The translations under genes were made by a program, and so were the position numbers. Below the pieces are notes generated by a model. It ran no database searches, was not told where the DNA came from, and saw nothing but the letters and a program-made list of their open reading frames with translations. Below are positions 40,780 to 49,687 of a DNA stretch of 64,000 nucleotides, piece after piece. The stretch comes from Scandinavium lactucae (GTDB lineage Bacteria > Pseudomonadota > Gammaproteobacteria > Enterobacterales > Enterobacteriaceae). Numbering within the stretch: position 1 is the first letter of the stretch; the number at the start of each line of letters is the position of its first letter. Location of the stretch: the NCBI RefSeq assembly GCF_033843265.1, contig NZ_JAWXRD010000040.1, positions 124,001 to 188,000 of the forward strand, written 5' to 3'.

Positions 40780-41883
40780 ATGTCACAGCCTACCGCCCCG
40801 TTCCGCGCCGATATCGTCGGCAGTTTTTTACGCCCTGACAGCATTAAACATGCTCGCCAGCAGTTCGCCGAAGGTGCCATCGATGCCACGACGCTGCGTG
40901 CGGTTGAAGATGAAGCCATTCTGCGTGTCGTTCAACATCAGTGCGATTGCGGCTTGAACGTTGTCACAGACGGTGAGTTCCGTCGCGCCTGGTGGCATTT
41001 TGATTTCTTTGACGGTTTGCAGGGCGTGGAGCGCTACGATTCCGATCAGGGAATTCAGTTTAACGGCGTGCAAACCAAGGCGCACGGCGTGCGGGTGACG
41101 GGCAAACTGGGCTTTGGAAATCACCCGATGCTGGATGATTTCCGTTATCTGAAAAGTATCAGCGGTGATGCTGTGCCAAAAATGACCATTCCCAGCCCGA
41201 GCGTGCTGCATTTCCGCGGTGGGCGCAAAGATATCGATGCCACGGTTTACCCGGATTTAACGGAATATTTTGACGATCTGGCGACCACCTGGCGCGACGC
41301 TATCCGCGCATTTTATGATGCGGGCTGCCGTTATTTACAGCTTGATGACACCGTGTGGGCGTACCTCTGTTCCGACGAGCAGCGCCAGCAGGTACGTGAG
41401 CGCGGCGACTGTCCGGATGAGCTGGCGAAAATCTACGCCCGGGTGCTGAATAAAGCGCTGGAAGGCAAACCGGCAGATTTAACCATCGGGCTGCATGTCT
41501 GTCGGGGTAACTTCCGCTCGACGTGGATCTCGTCAGGCGGTTACGAGCCGGTGGCCGAAGTGCTGTTTGGCAGCGTCAACGTCGATGCGTTCTTCCTCGA
41601 ATATGATAACGACCGCTCCGGTGATTTCCAGCCGCTGCGCTTCGTACGCCCAGGGCATCAGCAGGTGGTGTTGGGCCTGATCACCACCAAAAACGGCGAA
41701 CTGGAAAATCCGCAGGGCGTTAAAGCCCGCCTGGCTGAAGCGGCGCAGTTTGTGGCGAAAGAGCAAATATGCCTCAGCCCGCAGTGCGGTTTTGCCTCCA
41801 CCGAAGAGGGCAACAGCCTCAGCGAATCCCAGCAGTGGCAAAAAGTTCGCCTGGTGACGGAGATTGCCGCCCAGGTCTGGTAA
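40780..41883 (+). CDS. MetE-like core methionine synthase (homocysteine methyltransferase)
   Basis: 367-residue protein of the cobalamin-independent methionine synthase superfamily, corresponding only to the C-terminal catalytic barrel of MetE (about 750 residues). All four zinc ligands are visible: His239 and Cys241 (LHVCRGN), Glu274 (FFLEYDNDR) and Cys336 (SPQCGFAS). It could transfer methyl groups to homocysteine from a donor that need not be methyl-folate. The probable MetJ operator upstream supports a role in methionine supply. A hairpin follows it. Confidence 0.9.
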   Translation: MSQPTAPFRADIVGSFLRPDSIKHARQQFAEGAIDATTLRAVEDEAILRVVQHQCDCGLNVVTDGEFRRAWWHFDFFDGLQGVERYDSDQGIQFNGVQTKAHGVRVTGKLGFGNHPMLDDFRYLKSISGDAVPKMTIPSPSVLHFRGGRKDIDATVYPDLTEYFDDLATTWRDAIRAFYDAGCRYLQLDDTVWAYLCSDEQRQQVRERGDCPDELAKIYARVLNKALEGKPADLTIGLHVCRGNFRSTWISSGGYEPVAEVLFGSVNVDAFFLEYDNDRSGDFQPLRFVRPGHQQVVLGLITTKNGELENPQGVKARLAEAAQFVAKEQICLSPQCGFASTEEGNSLSESQQWQKVRLVTEIAAQVW

Positions 41884-41896
41884 TGTCCGCTTCCCC

Positions 41897-41935
41897 CAGG
41901 GCAACGCTGCACTCTTTTAAAGCAGCGCTGCCCTG
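41897..41935. terminator. Long hairpin after the MetE-like gene
   Basis: Left arm 41897-41910 (CAGGGCAACGCTGC) and right arm 41922-41935 (GCAGCGCTGCCCTG) pair at 13 of 14 positions around an 11-base loop. There is no strong T-run. It is placed as the terminator of the MetE-like gene, before the urtA promoter. Confidence 0.6.
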
Positions 41936-42010
41936 AATCTGACGTTCCATCCTGCAACAAAAGTTGTATTTTTTCAGTCTACCCGCCTGTTTTGATCGCA
42001 GTTTTCCACT

Positions 42011-42027
42011 CTGGCATCTTTCTTGCC
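42011..42027 (+). promoter_or_regulatory. Sigma-54 promoter of urtABCDE
   Basis: CTGGCATCTTTCTTGCC: TGGCAT, 5 bases, TTGC, with GG and GC doublets in the 12-base register, 62 bp upstream of urtA. It is a good RpoN match and implies nitrogen-limitation control. An imperfect palindrome TGCAACAAAAGTTGTA at 41953-41968 lies just upstream and could be a regulator site. Confidence 0.8.
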
Positions 42028-42089
42028 TTACTCCTGACGACTACACCACGTTCTTAAACCTAGTTGCCGTCTCTATTCAGGAGTGAATC

Positions 42090-43361
42090 ATGCGCCGTCG
42101 AACTTTACTTAAAGCTTTTGCTCTCTCTGCCTCTGTGGTTGCCATGGGGTTCAGCGTCAGCGTGTATGCCGCTGACACCATTAAAGTGGGGATCATGCAT
42201 TCGCTCTCCGGGACCATGGCAATTTCCGAAACGCCGCTAAAAGATGTCGCCCTGATGACCATCGATGAGATCAACGCCAAAGGCGGCGTGCTCGGCAAAA
42301 AACTTGAGCCGGTGGTGGTCGACCCAGCGTCTAACTGGCCGCTGTTTGCGGAAAAGGCCCGACAGCTTCTGACCCAGGACAAAGTTGCGGTGGTGTTTGG
42401 CTGCTGGACGTCGGTATCGCGTAAATCGGTGCTACCAGTGTTTGAGGAACTGAACGGTCTGCTGTTCTATCCGGTGCAGTATGAAGGCGAAGAGATGTCG
42501 CCCAACGTTTTCTACACTGGGGCGGCACCTAATCAACAGGCGATCCCGGCGGTGGAATATCTGATGAGCGAAGATGGCGGCAGCGCCAAACGCTTCTTCC
42601 TGCTCGGTACCGATTATGTCTATCCGCGCACCACCAACAAAATTCTGCGGGCTTATCTGCATTCCAAAGGCGTACAGGATAAAGACATCGAAGAGGTTTA
42701 TACCCCGTTTGGCTACAGCGATTATCAAACGATCGTCGCCAACATTAAGAAATTCTCCGCCGGGGGCAAAACCGCGGTGGTGTCGACCATTAACGGTGAC
42801 TCCAACGTGCCGTTCTACAAAGAGCTGGCGAATCAGGGCGTGAAAGCGACCGATGTCCCGGTGGTGGCGTTCTCGGTAGGTGAAGAGGAACTGCGCGGGA
42901 TTGATACCAAACCGCTGGTCGGCAATCTCGCGGCGTGGAACTACTTTGAATCGGTCGATAACCCGACCAACAAAGCCTTTGTCGCCGATTACCGCGCCTA
43001 CGCCAAAGCCCACAAGCTGCCGAACGCCGATACCGTGGTCACCAACGATCCGATGGAAGCGACCTACGTCGGGATTCATATGTGGGCGCAGGCGGTTGAA
43101 AAAGCGGGCACCACCGACGTGGATAAGGTGCGTGCGGCCATGGCCAGTCAATCCTTCAAAGCGCCGTCAGGCTTCACGCTGACCATGGATGCCACCAACC
43201 ATCATCTGCATAAACCGGTGATGATCGGTGAAATCGAAGGTAACGGTCAGTTCAACGTGGTGTGGCAGACCGATAAACCGGTTCGCGCGCAGCCGTGGAG
43301 TCCGTTCATTCCGGGTAATGACCAGAAACCCGATCAGCCAATGAAAATGGCCAGCAACTGA
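42090..43361 (+). CDS. urtA: UrtA, urea ABC transporter substrate-binding protein
   Basis: 423-residue type-1 solute-binding protein of the amide/urea/branched-chain amino acid class. The N-terminus MRRRTLLKAFALSASVVAMGF has a twin-arginine-like signal followed by a hydrophobic stretch and cleavage near VYA. Segments KVGIMHSLSGTMAISETPLKD and VAVVFGCWTSVSRKSVLP are typical of UrtA/FmdD. It is the first gene of five in one operon. No urease gene is in the window, so whether its ligand is used as urea nitrogen cannot be told from here. Confidence 0.92.
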   Translation: MRRRTLLKAFALSASVVAMGFSVSVYAADTIKVGIMHSLSGTMAISETPLKDVALMTIDEINAKGGVLGKKLEPVVVDPASNWPLFAEKARQLLTQDKVAVVFGCWTSVSRKSVLPVFEELNGLLFYPVQYEGEEMSPNVFYTGAAPNQQAIPAVEYLMSEDGGSAKRFFLLGTDYVYPRTTNKILRAYLHSKGVQDKDIEEVYTPFGYSDYQTIVANIKKFSAGGKTAVVSTINGDSNVPFYKELANQGVKATDVPVVAFSVGEEELRGIDTKPLVGNLAAWNYFESVDNPTNKAFVADYRAYAKAHKLPNADTVVTNDPMEATYVGIHMWAQAVEKAGTTDVDKVRAAMASQSFKAPSGFTLTMDATNHHLHKPVMIGEIEGNGQFNVVWQTDKPVRAQPWSPFIPGNDQKPDQPMKMASN

Positions 43362-43379
43362 CATCATAAGGAGCTCAGC

Positions 43380-44945
43380 ATGACATTCGCTCGCTGGCTG
43401 CTGATCGTAGCCTGGCTATTGCCCTGTATTGCCCGCGCAGGGGATGCCGATGATTTTGTCGCGGCTAACCGTAACCAGCAGTCAACCCTGCTGACGCAGT
43501 GGGCCGCCGATCCTCAGCCCCAGCGCCTGCCGCTATTACAGGCGCTGGCCGCGGAAAGCGTACGCCGCGACGAGGCGAATCATGCGTTCAGCATCGGGAG
43601 TGGCCAGCCGCAGCCCCTCGGCGAGGCGGTTACGCCCACGGGGGAATTGACACCGGTGCGGCTAACCAACCGACTGCGTAACTTAGTGGCCGGGGCGCTG
43701 GCGACGCACCAGCTGGTGAGTGACAGTGTCACGCAACGGTTGGCGGCGGCGAAAACCCTCCAACGGGATGCCTCGCCGGATCTTCTGCCAATGCTGGAAA
43801 AACGGCTGAAGGTTGAACGGGATGACGGTGTCAAACAGCAGCTGGAAATGACGCTGGCGAATTTACAGCTCACCAGCCCGGAGGCGGCGGTGCGTAAGCT
43901 GGCGGTCATGCGGCTGGGGCATTCCGGCGATCCGCAAACGCAGGCCCGATTGTTACCCTACACCGATGTGCAGCACGAGCCGGATGCGGGCGTGCGCGCG
44001 GCAGCGGCAGACAGCCTGCAACACATCCAGCAGCGGCTGTTTTGGGGCGATATTCTCGGACAGGCGTTTATGGGTATCTCGCTGGGTTCAATTTTGCTGT
44101 TAGCCGCGCTGGGGCTGGCGATCACCTATGGTCTGCTCGGCGTGATTAATATGGCGCACGGGGAAATGCTGATGCTCGGGGCGTACAGTACCTGGCTGGT
44201 GCAGCAGGGTCTGAGCCAGTTTGCCCCGCAGTGGCTGGCGTTTTATCCGCTGCTGGCGTTGCCGGTGGCGTTTGGAATAACCGGTGGGATTGGCATGTTG
44301 CTCGAGCGCACAATTATCCGCCACCTTTACGGACGTCCACTGGAGACGCTGCTGGCGACATGGGGGATCAGCCTGATGCTGATTCAGCTGGTGCGGATGT
44401 TGTTTGGCGCGCAGAACGTCGAAGTGGCAAACCCCGGCTGGCTGTCGGGAGGTATTCAGGCGTTGCCGAATCTTATTCTGCCGTGGAATCGACTTGTGGT
44501 CATCGGTTTTGTGCTGCTGGTGCTGTTCTTCACCTGGCTGATTCTGAACAAAACGCGGCTGGGCCTGCACGTGCGGGCCGTGACCCAAAACCGCGCGATG
44601 GCGGCCTGCTGCGGGGTGCCAACCGGGCGGGTGGATATGCTGGCATTTGGGCTTGGGTCAGGTATTGCCGGGCTGGGTGGCGTGGCGCTATCTCAGTTAG
44701 GTAATGTCGGACCGGAACTCGGTCAGGGCTACATTATCGATTCCTTCCTGGTCGTGGTGCTTGGCGGCGTCGGGCAACTGGCCGGTAGCGTGGCGGCGGC
44801 ATTTGGGCTGGGCATTTTCAATAAAATTCTAGAACCGCAGCTGGGCGCGGTGCTCGGTAAAATCTTGATTCTGGTGCTGATCATTCTGTTTATACAGAAG
44901 CGTCCGCAGGGATTATTTGCGCTGAAAGGGAGGGTGATTGACTGA
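43380..44945 (+). CDS. urtB: UrtB, urea ABC transporter permease
   Basis: 521 residues: a signal-like start (MTFARWLLIVAWLLPCIARA), a soluble, helical N-terminal region of about 200 residues, and a LivH-type permease from about residue 220 (GDILGQAFMGISLGSILLLAAL). The long N-terminal extension is normal for UrtB but not for LivH, supporting the urea assignment. It follows urtA by 18 bases and overlaps urtC by one base (TGATG). Confidence 0.92.
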   Translation: MTFARWLLIVAWLLPCIARAGDADDFVAANRNQQSTLLTQWAADPQPQRLPLLQALAAESVRRDEANHAFSIGSGQPQPLGEAVTPTGELTPVRLTNRLRNLVAGALATHQLVSDSVTQRLAAAKTLQRDASPDLLPMLEKRLKVERDDGVKQQLEMTLANLQLTSPEAAVRKLAVMRLGHSGDPQTQARLLPYTDVQHEPDAGVRAAAADSLQHIQQRLFWGDILGQAFMGISLGSILLLAALGLAITYGLLGVINMAHGEMLMLGAYSTWLVQQGLSQFAPQWLAFYPLLALPVAFGITGGIGMLLERTIIRHLYGRPLETLLATWGISLMLIQLVRMLFGAQNVEVANPGWLSGGIQALPNLILPWNRLVVIGFVLLVLFFTWLILNKTRLGLHVRAVTQNRAMAACCGVPTGRVDMLAFGLGSGIAGLGGVALSQLGNVGPELGQGYIIDSFLVVVLGGVGQLAGSVAAAFGLGIFNKILEPQLGAVLGKILILVLIILFIQKRPQGLFALKGRVID

Positions 44946-46018
44946 TGAGCCAGCCATTAACCTTAACGCTTGCCCGTCGGGCACCGCGTCCACTGCGCTG
45001 GATAGGCGGTGTGGCGGTGCTCGCCTTACTGATAATGCCGCTTCTGGCACTCCTGCCCGCCACGCATCCTCTTGCGGTGTCCACCTGGACGCTGACCCTG
45101 GTCGGAAAAATCCTCTGTTACGCGGTGGTGGCAGTAGCGCTGGATTTGGTCTGGGGCTATGCCGGAATGTTGTCGCTCGGGCACGGTTTATTTTTCGCCC
45201 TCGGCGGCTATGCGATGGGCATGTATCTGATGCGCCAGGCCGCGGGCGACGGGCTGCCCGCCTTTATGTCGTTTTTGTCGTGGAATGAACTGCCGTGGTT
45301 CTGGTGGGGAACCCAGCATTTTGCGTGGGCGATGTTGCTGGTAATGCTGGTGCCGGGTCTGCTGGGGCTGGTGTTTGGCTGGTTCGCCTTCCGCTCCAAA
45401 ATCAAAGGCGTCTATTTCTCGATAATGACCCAGGCGCTGACCTATGCCGGAATGCTGCTGTTTTTCCGCAATGAAACCGGGTTTGGCGGCAACAACGGCT
45501 TTACCGGGTTTTCCACCATCCTCGGCTTTTCAGTCACCGCCACCGGCACGCGAGCCGCGCTGTTTCTGGCCACGGTGGTGCTGCTGTTAATCAGCCTGGC
45601 TATCGGTTTTGCCCTGGCACGCAGCAAGTTTGGCCGTATTTTGACGGCGGTGCGTGATGCGGAAAACCGGCTGATGTTCTGCGGCTACGATCCGCGTGGC
45701 TTCAAGCTGCTGGTGTGGACGCTCTCGGCGGTGCTGTGTGGCCTGGCGGGCGCGCTGTATGTCCCACAGGTCGGAATTATCAACCCGGGCGAAATGTCTC
45801 CGACCAACTCAATTGAGGCCGCTATCTGGGTCGCACTCGGCGGGCGAGGCACGCTGGTTGGGCCGGTGCTCGGGGCGGCAATCGTTAATGGCGCAAAAAG
45901 TCTGTTCACCGTGGCGATGCCGGAATACTGGCAACTGTTTCTCGGCCTGATTTTCATCGTCGTGACCCTGTTTTTACCGCGCGGCGTGATGGGCCTGCTG
46001 CGTAAAGGAGACAAATAA
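44945..46018 (+). CDS. urtC: UrtC, urea ABC transporter permease
   Basis: 357-residue LivM-type inner-membrane permease with about nine to ten hydrophobic segments. The family segment GYAGMLSLGHGLFFALGGYAMG is present. It overlaps urtB and urtD by one base each, so translation of the operon is coupled. Confidence 0.92.
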   Translation: MSQPLTLTLARRAPRPLRWIGGVAVLALLIMPLLALLPATHPLAVSTWTLTLVGKILCYAVVAVALDLVWGYAGMLSLGHGLFFALGGYAMGMYLMRQAAGDGLPAFMSFLSWNELPWFWWGTQHFAWAMLLVMLVPGLLGLVFGWFAFRSKIKGVYFSIMTQALTYAGMLLFFRNETGFGGNNGFTGFSTILGFSVTATGTRAALFLATVVLLLISLAIGFALARSKFGRILTAVRDAENRLMFCGYDPRGFKLLVWTLSAVLCGLAGALYVPQVGIINPGEMSPTNSIEAAIWVALGGRGTLVGPVLGAAIVNGAKSLFTVAMPEYWQLFLGLIFIVVTLFLPRGVMGLLRKGDK

Positions 46019-46815
46019 TGCAACCCGACGAAGGACTGTTTACCCGCCAGTTGCCGGGCGATCGCTACCGGAATCAGACTGACCCGGTGCTACAGCTGGA
46101 AAAAATTAACGTCAACTTTGACGGTTTTCAGGCGCTGACCGATCTGTCGTTACAGATTGGCGTCGGGGAACTGCGCTGCGTGATTGGCCCCAACGGTGCG
46201 GGAAAAACCACGCTGATGGATGTGATCACTGGCAAAACGCGACCGCAGAGCGGGAGAGCGATTTACGACCAGACGGTCGATCTCACCGCGCTGGATCCGA
46301 TTGCGATTGCCCGGCAGGGCATTGGACGAAAATTCCAGAAACCGACGGTATTCGAGGCGCTCACCGTGGCCGAAAACCTTGAGTTGGCAATGCGCGGCGA
46401 TAAATCGGTCTGGGCCAGTCTGCGGGCGACGCTTTCCGGGGAACAGCACGACCGCATCGATGAGGTGCTGCAATTGCTGCGTCTGCAAGGCGAACGCGTG
46501 CGGCGGGCGGGCCTGTTGTCACACGGACAAAAGCAGTTCCTCGAAATCGGCATGCTGCTGGTGCAAGAGCCACATTTGCTGCTGCTCGACGAACCGGCGG
46601 CGGGCATGACCGATGCCGAAACCGACTATACCGCCGAGCTGTTTCGCACACTTTCTGGCCGTCATTCGCTGATGGTGGTAGAGCACGATATGGGCTTCGT
46701 CGAAACCATTGCCGACCGCGTCACCGTCCTGCATCAGGGTCAGGTGCTGGCAGAGGGGTCGTTGCGCGAAGTACAGGCTAACGAGCAGGTGATCGAAGTT
46801 TATCTCGGGCGCTAA
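46018..46815 (+). CDS. urtD: UrtD, urea ABC transporter ATPase
   Basis: 265-residue ABC ATPase (LivG type). Walker A is GPNGAGKTTLMD, the signature motif is LLSHGQKQFLEIG and Walker B is LLLLDEPAAGMT. The start overlaps the urtC stop by one base (TAATG). An N-terminal extension of about 25 residues precedes the ATPase fold. Confidence 0.92.
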   Translation: MQPDEGLFTRQLPGDRYRNQTDPVLQLEKINVNFDGFQALTDLSLQIGVGELRCVIGPNGAGKTTLMDVITGKTRPQSGRAIYDQTVDLTALDPIAIARQGIGRKFQKPTVFEALTVAENLELAMRGDKSVWASLRATLSGEQHDRIDEVLQLLRLQGERVRRAGLLSHGQKQFLEIGMLLVQEPHLLLLDEPAAGMTDAETDYTAELFRTLSGRHSLMVVEHDMGFVETIADRVTVLHQGQVLAEGSLREVQANEQVIEVYLGR

Positions 46816-46824
46816 GGAGGCAGA

Positions 46825-47523
46825 ATGTTACAGGTTCAGGAATTGCATCAATATTACAGCGGGAGCCATATTCTGCGAGGGGTGAGCTTTAACGCTCTGC
46901 CAGGGGAAATCACCTGTTTACTTGGCCGCAACGGGGCCGGTAAAACCACGCTGCTGAAATGTCTGATGGGGCTTATCCCGGCGCGAAGCGGCAGCGTGAA
47001 CTGGCAGCAGAGCAACATTACCCATCGCAAGCCGCATCAACGCGTGCAGGCCGGGATCGCCTACGTACCGCAGGGGCGAGAAATTTTCCCCCGGCTGACG
47101 GTTGAAGAGAATTTGCTGTTGGGCATGTCGCGATTTCCGGCACGAGAAGCACGCGCGGTACCGGAAGAAATTTATCAATTATTCCCGGTCCTGCGGGCGA
47201 TGAAACAGCGGCGGGGTGGCGACCTGTCTGGCGGGCAACAGCAGCAGCTGGCGATAGGCCGGGCGCTGGCAAGCCGACCGCAGCTGCTGATCCTGGATGA
47301 GCCAACCGAAGGGATCCAGCCGTCGGTTATTAAAGAGATCGGCGAGGTTATCCGCCAGCTCGCCCGGCGCGGCGATATGGCTATTCTGCTGGTCGAGCAA
47401 TTTTATGATTTTGCCGAAGAGCTGGCTGACTGCTATCTGGTGATGTCGCGCGGGACGATTGTGCAGCAGGGGCGCGGAGAAAACATGGCGGCTGATGGCG
47501 TGCGGGGGATGGTGGCGATTTGA
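46825..47523 (+). CDS. urtE: UrtE, urea ABC transporter ATPase
   Basis: 232-residue ABC ATPase (LivF type) that completes the importer. Walker A is LLGRNGAGKTTLLK, the signature is DLSGGQQQQLAIG and Walker B is LLILDEPTEGIQ; the TEGIQP sequence is a feature of UrtE. It follows urtD by nine bases behind AAGGAGG. Last gene of the operon. Confidence 0.93.
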   Translation: MLQVQELHQYYSGSHILRGVSFNALPGEITCLLGRNGAGKTTLLKCLMGLIPARSGSVNWQQSNITHRKPHQRVQAGIAYVPQGREIFPRLTVEENLLLGMSRFPAREARAVPEEIYQLFPVLRAMKQRRGGDLSGGQQQQLAIGRALASRPQLLILDEPTEGIQPSVIKEIGEVIRQLARRGDMAILLVEQFYDFAEELADCYLVMSRGTIVQQGRGENMAADGVRGMVAI

Positions 47524-47544
47524 ACGGCATAAGGGTTGATACGG

Positions 47545-47567
47545 CAAATGTAATAATATAACATTTC
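47545..47567 (+). promoter_or_regulatory. Zur box upstream of zinT
   Basis: CAAATGTAATAATATAACATTTC closely matches the enterobacterial Zur consensus GAAATGTTATANTATAACATTTC, with 20 or more of 23 positions consistent. It is about 30 bp upstream of the zinT start. Zur control of zinT is established in E. coli. Confidence 0.85.
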
Positions 47568-47597
47568 ATTTTCTGACATCGACCCGAGGGAAAATAA

Positions 47598-48233
47598 GTG
47601 GCCGTGCAACGTGTATCAATGACTATTCTGGGGCTGCTGTTGAGCAGCAGCGCATTCGCGCATTCACACGGGCATCAAATGACCGAAGCCGAACAACAAG
47701 CAGCGAAAGGCATTTTTGCCGACGCTGACGTTAAAGACCGATCGCTCGAGGACTGGGACGGTATTTGGCAGTCCGTTTATCCGCTGCTGCAAAGCGGCGA
47801 TTTAGACCCGGTGTTTAAGCAGAAAGCTGAAAAGGATAGCAGTAAAACCGTCGACCAGGTTAAAGCGTATTATCAGACGGGATACAAAACGGACGTCGGC
47901 AAAATTGAGATTGAAAACAAGGTAATGACGTTTTATCAGGGTGATAAGTCAGCCTCGTGTGCGTATCGCTACGACGGTTACAAGATCCTGCACTATGCCT
48001 CGGGAAAGAAGGGCGTACGTTACCTGTTTAGCTGCACCGACAGCGCCAGCCAGGCACCTAAATTTGTTCAGTTCAGCGACCACACCATCGGACCGCGCAA
48101 ATCTCAGCACTTCCATATTTATACCGGCAACAGCTCGCAGGCAGAACTGCTCAAACAGATGGATAACTGGCCGACCTATTATCCGGAGCAGCTTTACGCC
48201 CGCCAGGTGGTGGACGAAATGCTGCATCACTAA
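47598..48233 (+). CDS. zinT: ZinT, periplasmic zinc-binding protein
   Basis: 211-residue zinc chaperone that helps ZnuABC take up zinc under starvation. It has a signal peptide (VAVQRVSMTILGLLLSSSAF then cleavage after AFA), an N-terminal His-rich start (HSHGHQM) and the conserved metal-site histidines in SDHTIGPRKSQHFHIY. The start is GTG at 47598 behind GAGGG. It lies between the urt operon and ydeE, and is Zur-repressed according to the box upstream. Confidence 0.93.
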   Translation: MAVQRVSMTILGLLLSSSAFAHSHGHQMTEAEQQAAKGIFADADVKDRSLEDWDGIWQSVYPLLQSGDLDPVFKQKAEKDSSKTVDQVKAYYQTGYKTDVGKIEIENKVMTFYQGDKSASCAYRYDGYKILHYASGKKGVRYLFSCTDSASQAPKFVQFSDHTIGPRKSQHFHIYTGNSSQAELLKQMDNWPTYYPEQLYARQVVDEMLHH

Positions 48234-48248
48234 CCCGTAATCACATAG

Positions 48249-48271
48249 CCCGGCGGTGTAAACTTGCCGGG
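48249..48271. terminator. Hairpin between zinT and ydeE
   Basis: CCCGGC / GCCGGG with an 11-base loop in the 50-bp gap between the convergent genes. Weak, with no T-run. Confidence 0.45.
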
Positions 48272-48283
48272 AAACGATCAACC

Positions 48284-49483
48284 TCAGGCCGTTTTGAATG
48301 CACTGTCTGCGTTCCACGCCTTCACGCTCATTCCGCGCAGGATCATCAGCCACGCCAGCACAATTGCCAGCATCATGAAGGCAAATAGCGTCCAGGCGGG
48401 CAGCGAACTGAGGATAATCCCGGTGACCATTGGATTAATGGCAGCCCCCAGCCAACCAAGTGCCTGAGCGGAAAAATAGCTCGCTTTCATCCCCGGCGGG
48501 GCGATGTTGTCGATCAACATATATTCGCCGGGGGCATAAATGATTTCTCCCAGCGTAAACACCGCCGCGGCAATGCCCCAGTAAATCAGGTTTTCCCCGG
48601 AGAAGATAAAGCCGCCAAGGCCGAGCAGGAAACAGAGCGTGCCGAGGGCCATTAGCGGGCGAATATTATTGGCGGTGATTTTACGCCCGACGAAATATTG
48701 CAGACTGACGACCACGACGGCGTTTACCGGCAGTACCACCGAGACCACTTTTTGCGCAAAATCGGCGTTATCAGCCACGGTCAACACGTACTGCGAAATG
48801 CAGGTGGCAAACGAACCGCCGACGTATGAGGCCAGCAGGCCTGAGAGCGTGTACCAGAATAGCGCTTTGTCTTTCAGCAGTACCGACGGCTGCCAGACGT
48901 TGACGCTTTTCTCCTCGCCGCTTTCCACGCTGCGCTGCACGAAAAACTGAATAAAGACCAACGGGAATGCGGCGCACACGGCGGCAAGCCAGAACGGTAG
49001 CTGCAGGCTGTACATGACAAGCCAGGTGCCAATCGGCGGGCCGACGGTCCAGCCAATATTCAGAAAGCTGTAGTTGAGCGAGAAAATGCGCGCTTTTTCT
49101 CCCACGCTGAGGACGTCGGCAAACCAGGCTTTCAGCACGGTGGAAAAGACCGAATAGGCGCAGTTAATGAGCGAGAAGAAGAACACCACCAGGGGGATGC
49201 TATTGACCAACGGGATCGCCGCGAAACCGGCAATGAATGCCAGGATCGCCACAATCATGTAGCGTTTTTTATCGAATTTATCCGCCAGTATGCCAAAGCC
49301 GAGACTGAAGACCACCCCGACGGTAAGGGCGAGGGTCAGCGCATAACCGATGGCCTCGACGCTCATGCCGTACTGGCGCGTCAGGTAAATGGTCATAAAC
49401 GGCAGCGTGGCACCGCGGCCAATGGTTAACAGCAACGACGACGCCAGCAACGCTGAGGTTGAACGCTTCACAGAGGATTTCAT
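48284..49483 (-). CDS. ydeE: YdeE, MFS efflux transporter
   Basis: 399-residue major facilitator with 12 membrane segments, matching E. coli YdeE along its length (STSALLASSLLLTIGRGATLPFMTIYL, GILADKFDKKRYM). YdeE exports dipeptides and can confer bacitracin-like and peptide resistance. It is convergent with zinT and divergent from eamA, with a 204-bp gap that must hold both promoters; I see no further gene there. Confidence 0.92.
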   Translation of the reverse strand: MKSSVKRSTSALLASSLLLTIGRGATLPFMTIYLTRQYGMSVEAIGYALTLALTVGVVFSLGFGILADKFDKKRYMIVAILAFIAGFAAIPLVNSIPLVVFFFSLINCAYSVFSTVLKAWFADVLSVGEKARIFSLNYSFLNIGWTVGPPIGTWLVMYSLQLPFWLAAVCAAFPLVFIQFFVQRSVESGEEKSVNVWQPSVLLKDKALFWYTLSGLLASYVGGSFATCISQYVLTVADNADFAQKVVSVVLPVNAVVVVSLQYFVGRKITANNIRPLMALGTLCFLLGLGGFIFSGENLIYWGIAAAVFTLGEIIYAPGEYMLIDNIAPPGMKASYFSAQALGWLGAAINPMVTGIILSSLPAWTLFAFMMLAIVLAWLMILRGMSVKAWNADSAFKTA

Positions 49484-49687
49484 TATTTTACCTGATGTCT
49501 GCCCGGCTATGGCTTATGTGATTTTGTTGTGTCTTATCACAATTATCATGCCGTCCGGGGAGTTGTATAGATCCCAATTTATCCGCAAGTGCCTTGACCC
49601 CCTGCCAAAAATAATGATCTGTTCCTCGGCCTGAATTTTCGTTACCTTGAACTTGTTTACAAAAACTTAATAATTCTGGGGCGGAGT

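Noticed and set aside
41897..41935. Long inverted repeat considered as an NtrC enhancer for urtA
   Set aside because: The arms do not match the NtrC consensus GCAC-N7-GTGC; its place directly after the MetE-like stop fits a transcript hairpin better.
42432..43151. 239-residue minus-strand frame inside urtA
   Set aside because: Antisense to urtA, no start signal and no recognisable domain.
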